Shown here: one piece after another, positions 5,505 through 9,608 of the stretch
Position numbering within the stretch: position 1 is the stretch's first letter
Layout: every line of letters begins with the position of its first letter
From: an uncultured Dehalococcoidia bacterium
Lineage (GTDB): Bacteria; Chloroflexota; Dehalococcoidia; Tepidiformales; Tepidiformaceae
Length of the DNA: 9,608 nucleotides
Assembly: GCA_937954195.1 (NCBI GenBank)
Contig: CALFYR010000271.1
Span: forward strand, 1-9,608
Reading direction: 5' to 3'
Program-made: the position numbers and the translations under genes
The notes under the pieces: generated by a model
Told to the model about the DNA's origin: nothing
The model's database searches: none
The model's input: the letters and a program-made list of their open reading frames with translations, nothing else

Positions 5505-6695
5505 ATGTCACTTCGCGAACTCTGGACGCTCGATCCCGCCGTTACGTTTCTGAACCATGGCTCGTATGGGGCGTGCCCAAAGGCCGTGCTGGACATGCAG
5601 GCAGAATACAGGGCGCGGCTCGAGCGCCAACCCGTGCAGTTCCTTGGCCGCGAAGTTGAGGCACTGCTCACGGAGGCCCGGGAGACCGTCGGCGAATTCG
5701 TTGGAGTTCCCGGCCGGGACATCGGCTTCGTCAGCAATGCGACAGGCGGCGTGAACACTGTGCTGCGTTCACTGCGGTTCGCGCCGGGCGATGAGCTCCT
5801 GGTGACCAATCACGCCTACAACGCCTGCGCGAACGCGCTCGACCGGGCCGCCAACGATGATGGCGCAAAGGTCGTGGTAGTCGACATCCCACTGCCCGTT
5901 CGCAGCGACGAGGACGTGCTCAACGCGGTGCTGGAACGGGTGACAGACCGGACGAAGCTTGCCCTGCTCGACCATGTGACCAGCCCCACCGCGCTCGTTT
6001 TGCCGATCGAACGGCTCGTGCGGGAGCTGCAAGGGCGCGGCATTGACTGCCTCGTAGACGGAGCGCATGCCCCGGGGATGGTGGACCTGGACCTCGCGAG
6101 GTTGGGCGCCGCCTACTACACGGGCAACGGGCACAAATGGCTCTGTTCGCCGAAGGGCGCCGCGTTCCTGTACGTGCGGCCGGACCGGCAGGACCGCATA
6201 CGGCCCCTGACGATCAGCCACGGCGCGAACGCGCAGCTGCGCGGAAGGACGCGATTCGAAGCCGAATTTTCGTGGATGGGCACGCAGGACCCAAGCCCGT
6301 GGCTCTGCATGGCGGAATCCATCGCGTACATGGGCACGCTCCTACCGGGGGGCTGGGACGAGGTCCGGGCACGGAACCGGGACGTGGCCATCCGGGCCCG
6401 CCGAATGCTGAATGAGCGCCTCGGCGCCGAACCGATCTGCCCCGAATCTATGCTGGGCTCGATCGCAAGCATCGCACTCCCCGGGTCCGGCCAGCTCGAC
6501 CGCGACCCGCTTCGCTGGGGCGATCCGTTGCAGGCGAAGTTGCTGGCTGACCATGGAATTGAGGTGCCGGTCTTCTCCTTCGGTGAGCCGCCGCAACGCC
6601 TGTTGCGGATCTCCGCGCAGCTCTACAACTCATACGACCAGTACGAAAGGCTCGCCGACGCCCTGATCGAAGTCGGAGAAGGGCGACGCGGGTAG
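5505..6695 (+). CDS. PLP-dependent class V aminotransferase, isopenicillin N epimerase-like
   Basis: This 396-residue protein has fold type I of the PLP enzymes and looks like the CefD/EgtE-like branch of class V aminotransferases, close to the usual length of about 400. Seen in order (numbering from the ATG): the N-terminal substrate motif FLNHGSYGACP (15-25), the phosphate-binding NATGG (78-82), H103 near the ring, D185 and H188 in the cofactor-binding DGAHAPG, and the Schiff-base lysine K211 in GNGHKWLCSPKG. Near the end is R368 in RISAQLYNSYDQ, which would bind a substrate carboxylate. The family includes isopenicillin N epimerase, ergothioneine C-S lyase EgtE and cysteine desulfurase-like enzymes. 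With no beta-lactam or ergothioneine genes in the window, the reaction cannot be named. The ATG at 5505 is preferred over TTG 5463 because homologues begin near this point and a -10 box lies between the two. A strong hairpin follows the gene. Confidence 0.85.
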   Translation: MSLRELWTLDPAVTFLNHGSYGACPKAVLDMQAEYRARLERQPVQFLGREVEALLTEARETVGEFVGVPGRDIGFVSNATGGVNTVLRSLRFAPGDELLVTNHAYNACANALDRAANDDGAKVVVVDIPLPVRSDEDVLNAVLERVTDRTKLALLDHVTSPTALVLPIERLVRELQGRGIDCLVDGAHAPGMVDLDLARLGAAYYTGNGHKWLCSPKGAAFLYVRPDRQDRIRPLTISHGANAQLRGRTRFEAEFSWMGTQDPSPWLCMAESIAYMGTLLPGGWDEVRARNRDVAIRARRMLNERLGAEPICPESMLGSIASIALPGSGQLDRDPLRWGDPLQAKLLADHGIEVPVFSFGEPPQRLLRISAQLYNSYDQYERLADALIEVGEGRRG

Positions 6696-6703
6696 CGCGA
6701 CGA

Positions 6704-6723
6704 AGCCCGGCACGGGCCGGGCT
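6704..6723. terminator. Hairpin between convergent genes, likely bidirectional terminator
   Basis: AGCCCGGC (6704-6711) and GCCGGGCT (6716-6723) form a perfect 8-bp GC-rich stem with a 4-base loop (ACGG). It lies 8 bases past the aminotransferase stop and 23 bases past the stop of the convergent minus-strand gene. The plus-strand tail is only moderately T-rich. Position and symmetry argue for termination in both directions. Confidence 0.65.
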
Positions 6724-6746
6724 CCGTGGTTCGCGCCTCTTGGCGT

Positions 6747-8792
6747 CTAGTTCGTGCCGTCGGTGGCTACCTGCGGCAGGAAGTACTTGAAGGGGAACTC
6801 ATCCGGTTCGGTGACGGTCACCGAATGGGTGTCGTTGTCGTTCGTGGCGTTGTCGTCTTCGCCCGGCCAATCGATCTGGGCGAAGAAGAGCAGGGTCGCA
6901 CCTTCCGGCGCCGAGACTTCGAGGACGAGCGTGATGGTGGTTTCGCCGGCGGGGAGGGACGCCCGCGTGCAGACCACGACCTGCGGCACGTCTTCCTCAT
7001 CTGGGCCGACGCAACCCGCCGGGCCGGAGACGAACTCCACGCCGTTGGGCAGGGTGATGTTCACCTTCACGCCGGGCATGGCTGTCGCCGCCTCGTTGGT
7101 GAGCACCACATCGAGTTCGAAGTCCTGGGTGTCCTGGGGGACTGTCGGGTCGCTCTCCAGTTCAACGCCGAGGTCGGCTTCCAGTTCGACGAGGGCGACG
7201 ATGCTGACCGTGGCGTTGCCGTTGGTGGCGTATTCGATGCGCCAGAAACGGCCAGCGGCATCAGCAAAGACCGCATCGTCGGGGAGGCTCGCGAACGTGC
7301 CGGTGATGCTCGCGGGCGGACCCTGGAGCAGGACGAACGTGGTCCCGGGGGTGACGTCGCCGGCACCGAGGACTTCGAGCGTGGCGCCACCGAGGTTCAG
7401 CGAGGCGCCCGTGCCATCGACCCAGTAGGAGCCGCCACCAGCCTGCTCGACCAGGAACGAGAAGGTCACGCCGGATTCGGCGACCAGGGTGTTGGATTCG
7501 ATGCGGCCCTCGCCCGCATTCCCAGGGAGGAGTCTCCCGCCCTCAAATGTCACATCCTCGAACGAGCCGTCGCCGGTGAGCGTGCCACCCGTGACCGTGA
7601 GATTGGCATCCGAGGCGGCGTCGAAATCGAGCGTGCCTGCCGTGAGGTTGAGGTCGACGTCAACCGAAGCCGCATCAGAAACGAGGAGTGCGCCGGTGCC
7701 AGTCTTCGACAGCACAAAGTTGGGATTTGCGGCGGTAATCCCGGTCTCAATCAGCAGGTTTGCTGCGTTTTCAACGAACAAGGTGGAATCGGCCGCAAGG
7801 ATGATCTCGTCGGCGGTCGAACCGGCGCTCAGCACGCGAAGGGCGCCACCGCCACCCACACCGTTCCCGCCGATGACTACGTCCTCACCTTCGATGGAGG
7901 CGGCGTTCTGCAGGGCGAGTGTGGCGGGCGGGCCTACTTCCGTGCCGGTTGTGCCCGCACCAAGTGTTCCCGCCGCCGAAAGCGCCAGGATGCCAGCTTC
8001 GACCACGGTGGCCCCGGCGTAGGTGTTAGCCGCCGTGAACGTCACCGTCCCTGCGCCGGCTTTCACCAGGCTGCCGCCGCCGCTGATAACCCCATCCACC
8101 CGGAGGTTTCCGGATTCCGAGACGAAGGCCGTGGCCGCTTCCAGGTCGATGTTGCCGTTCAGGACAACGGCGCCTTCGGACATGATCTCTGAGGTCGCGT
8201 CCTGGCCGACGATCGGTTCGGAGGAGGTGACGCCATCGACGAATTCGAGGATGCCGCCTTCGAGCGTGGTGGCGCCACCGGTAGCGCCGAGGGCACCGTT
8301 GCTCCCCGCGATGAGCCGGCCATCGACGAGTTCGGCGGTACCCGTAAAGGTATTTGCACCGTTCAGGCGGAGGCTGCCGTCGGAGAGAATGATGCCGCCC
8401 GTCCCGCCGATATCGAGATCGAGGACGGCCGTTCCATCGGTCATTTCGACGCCAGCGGTGACCTGGATGTCGTTCCCGGAGATTGCGTAGGTGCCGCCGG
8501 TGAACTCGATGCCTTCGAAGCTGGTGTCATCGGGCAGGTCGTTGGTGTTGGTCTGGCGTGCGGCCGAAGCCGGGAAGATGAGCGAATCGCCAGCGACGGG
8601 AGCGCCGTTCGGGCTCCAGTTCCCGGCGGTCGACCAGTTGCTGTCGGCCCCTTCGCCAGTCCAGGTCTTGGTGACCTGCGCGCTGGCCGACTGACCGTTC
8701 GGCGTGAGCGCCACCAGGCCGACGAGCAGGAGCGCGGCAGTAGATTGCAGGGTGATGAGGAGGGCTGCACGGCCCCTTTTCCCACGAATCAT
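6747..8792 (-). CDS. Secreted autotransporter-associated repeat protein with DUF11-like C-terminal module
   Basis: This 681-residue exported protein begins with a clear signal peptide: basic MIRGKRGR, hydrophobic core LLITLQSTAALLLVGLVAL and probable cleavage after SASA near residue 38. The mature N-terminus opens with WTGEGADSNWSTAGNW (44-59), typical of beta-helix passenger proteins. Autotransporter-associated strand repeats (TIGR02601/PATR type) follow; the best is at about 239-273 (GGGSLVKAGAGTVTF...NTYAGATVVEAG), with weaker copies at about 136-170 and 360-425. A closing unit resembles 'TLSPGNS' (EGGRLLPGNAGEG, 417-429). Residues 540-661 form a DUF11-like beta domain with cysteines C594 and C608. 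There is no autotransporter barrel, no LPxTG motif and no C-terminal helix; the chain ends FKYFLPQVATDGTN. ATG 8792 is chosen over 8873 because GGAGGA lies 8 bases upstream and the signal peptide starts there. It is probably a surface stalk or adhesin-like protein; that role is inference. Confidence 0.82.
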   Translation of the reverse strand: MIRGKRGRAALLITLQSTAALLLVGLVALTPNGQSASAQVTKTWTGEGADSNWSTAGNWSPNGAPVAGDSLIFPASAARQTNTNDLPDDTSFEGIEFTGGTYAISGNDIQVTAGVEMTDGTAVLDLDIGGTGGIILSDGSLRLNGANTFTGTAELVDGRLIAGSNGALGATGGATTLEGGILEFVDGVTSSEPIVGQDATSEIMSEGAVVLNGNIDLEAATAFVSESGNLRVDGVISGGGSLVKAGAGTVTFTAANTYAGATVVEAGILALSAAGTLGAGTTGTEVGPPATLALQNAASIEGEDVVIGGNGVGGGGALRVLSAGSTADEIILAADSTLFVENAANLLIETGITAANPNFVLSKTGTGALLVSDAASVDVDLNLTAGTLDFDAASDANLTVTGGTLTGDGSFEDVTFEGGRLLPGNAGEGRIESNTLVAESGVTFSFLVEQAGGGSYWVDGTGASLNLGGATLEVLGAGDVTPGTTFVLLQGPPASITGTFASLPDDAVFADAAGRFWRIEYATNGNATVSIVALVELEADLGVELESDPTVPQDTQDFELDVVLTNEAATAMPGVKVNITLPNGVEFVSGPAGCVGPDEEDVPQVVVCTRASLPAGETTITLVLEVSAPEGATLLFFAQIDWPGEDDNATNDNDTHSVTVTEPDEFPFKYFLPQVATDGTN

Positions 8793-8800
8793 GGGTAGTG

Positions 8801-8806
8801 TCCTCC
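8801..8806 (-). promoter_or_regulatory. Shine-Dalgarno of the repeat-protein gene
   Basis: On the minus strand this reads GGAGGA within CGGCGGAGGA, 8 bases before the ATG at 8792. It fixes the start of the signal peptide and rules against the longer reading frame from 8873. Confidence 0.75.
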
Positions 8807-8842
8807 GCCGGGGATTGCCACGGGGCGCGAGTGGCTGTTCCC

Positions 8843-8873
8843 ATCCTACCCCCGGTTGGGGGCGGTTTGTCAC
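8843..8873 (-). promoter_or_regulatory. Candidate promoter of the repeat-protein gene
   Basis: On the minus strand GTGACA (8873-8868) and TAGGAT (8848-8843) are separated by 19 bases, with a leader of about 45 bases to the ATG at 8792. The -35 and -10 resemble consensus only moderately and the spacer is long, so this is tentative. Confidence 0.35.
8849..8862. terminator. Short hairpin between the two secreted-protein genes
   Basis: CCCCC (8849-8853) and GGGGG (8858-8862) form a perfect 5-bp stem with a 4-base loop, 32 bases past the stop of the upstream minus-strand gene. It lacks a T-run and sits inside the spacer of the candidate promoter, so it may be a weak terminator or incidental. Confidence 0.25.
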
Positions 8874-8894
8874 GAAAATCCGGGAGGAACTTCT

Positions 8895-9608
8895 TTACCA
8901 GGAGCCGTCGCGGGCAACCGCCGGGAGGCCAATGCGGAAGCCAAGGCCGCCGGCGGCGACGTTCACCGTGTGCACCGCGACATTGTTCGCGGGCGGGTCG
9001 CCCTCTTCGGCGAACACGGTCGCTTCGAAGGCGAGTTGGGCGCCGGCTGACGCAGTGATCGCGGCGATCACCTCGAATTCGCGTAACGCACCGGCTGCAA
9101 TCGACGGGATCGAGCAGTCGTAGATGTCGCCGAAATCTTGTTCGGTGATGAAGCTGCAGACGACGCTGTCTGTCGAGACGAATTGCGCGCCGGGCGGGAT
9201 GATCAACTCAAGCAGGAGGGGGTCCGAAGCGTCCTCGCCGAAGTTCCTCACGCGAACGTCGAACGCGTAGAGCGCTGCCGGGGCAGCCGCACTCGGTCCC
9301 ACGATGGTCACACCGATGTCCTGGCCACCAGAGTCAGGGGTAAGGACGAAGTCGTTGGCTGGCGCCGGGCCGCCCATGTAGGTGAGGTCGAAGAACGTTT
9401 CGCCCACGCCGACGGTGGAGCCCTCGGGCCGGAGGAGGAATTCGCCGTCGATGGGTAGACCGCTTTGGTTCAGGACGAGCGTGGCCGAGCCGCCCTGGGG
9501 CACGGAGCCTTCGCCTTCGATCGTGAGCACCGGGTCATCGAGTGATACGGGGCCGTTCGCGCGGATCTGCGTGTAGAGCACGCCGGAATCGATGACGTAG
9601 TCGACCCA
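8895..9608 (-). CDS. Secreted protein, 3' part only, DUF11-like C-terminal module
   Basis: The frame is open to the right edge of the window (last codons read WVDYVIDSG), so the 5' part is missing and the GTG at 9581 is probably an internal valine codon. The visible 237 residues are beta-rich and extracellular in character, with few charges and many Gly, Pro, Ala and Thr. The first 90 residues resemble an Ig-like or Calx-beta-like domain (VLTIEGEGSVPQGGSATLVLN...), which I cannot assign firmly. Counted from the codon at 9581, residues 87-208 form a DUF11-like domain with PPGAQFVSTDSVVC, two cysteines 14 residues apart (C142, C156) and a closing PANNVAVHTV. The chain ends FRIGLPAVARDGSW, nearly the same tail as the next gene downstream. 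The two proteins are probably related by module duplication and may be exported and anchored the same way. Whether they are co-transcribed is unclear, since 102 bases with a candidate promoter separate them. Confidence 0.72.
   Translation of the reverse strand, partial: WVDYVIDSGVLYTQIRANGPVSLDDPVLTIEGEGSVPQGGSATLVLNQSGLPIDGEFLLRPEGSTVGVGETFFDLTYMGGPAPANDFVLTPDSGGQDIGVTIVGPSAAAPAALYAFDVRVRNFGEDASDPLLLELIIPPGAQFVSTDSVVCSFITEQDFGDIYDCSIPSIAAGALREFEVIAAITASAGAQLAFEATVFAEEGDPPANNVAVHTVNVAAGGLGFRIGLPAVARDGSW

Noticed and set aside
6756..6779. LPQVA in the tail as a sortase motif
   Set aside because: It is not LPxTG or a known variant, and there is no following hydrophobic helix or basic end; only eight or nine residues remain after it.
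6726..8192. Long plus-strand open frame (488 codons) opposite the repeat protein
   Set aside because: It is the antisense image of a repetitive beta-strand protein; it has no start signal and no recognisable domains, and it begins inside the terminator region.
7400..8500. Nucleotide-level tandem repeat or CRISPR array in the repeat-protein gene
   Set aside because: Similarity between units is at protein level only; no exact DNA repeats with regular spacers are visible.
8793..8873. Longer N-terminus of the repeat protein from an ATG at 8873
   Set aside because: It would put 27 polar residues before a textbook signal peptide and ignore a strong ribosome site at 8801-8806.

Overview
The window is GC-rich bacterial chromosome, densely coded on both strands, with GTG and TTG starts alongside ATG. 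Several features suggest a Chloroflexota bacterium, perhaps of the Dehalococcoidia/Tepidiforma type. There is a secreted protein built from autotransporter-associated strand repeats but with no outer-membrane barrel. Two neighbouring secreted proteins end in an F-[KR]-x-x-L-P-x-V-A-x-D-G tail, which resembles the 'YLPLV'-like tails common on Chloroflexota exported proteins. TAnnnT boxes sit only 6-8 bases before start codons, as in leaderless transcription. This placement is an inference; a GC-rich actinobacterium is the main alternative.

Left part (1-2184, minus strand). Reading in the direction of transcription there is a four-helix membrane protein with a C-terminal SHOCT domain, a kinase-fold phosphotransferase of the TIGR02569 type that overlaps it by 4 bases (ATGA), and then a small UPF0316/DUF5698 membrane protein. 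The last two are separated by 95 bases that can fold into two overlapping, mutually exclusive hairpins.

Middle part (2287-6695, plus strand). A 102-base divergent spacer leads to a family 4-like glycosyltransferase. It is followed by a classical short-chain dehydrogenase with an intact N-S-Y-K active site, a two-gene toxin-antitoxin module (unusual antitoxin plus VapC-type PIN ribonuclease, overlapping by ATGA), and a PLP-dependent class V aminotransferase related to isopenicillin N epimerase. TAnnnT boxes precede the glycosyltransferase, dehydrogenase, antitoxin and aminotransferase, so these may be separate short transcription units rather than one operon.

Right part (6747-9608, minus strand). 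A strong hairpin separates the aminotransferase from a convergent gene for a 681-residue secreted repeat protein. Upstream of that is the 3' part of a second secreted protein that runs off the right edge. Both carry the same kind of C-terminal module: a DUF11-like beta domain with two cysteines exactly 14 residues apart, then a near-identical tail. This pair is the most interesting part of the window and suggests a shared surface-display or sorting signal. No RNA genes, CRISPR arrays or insertion sequences were seen.
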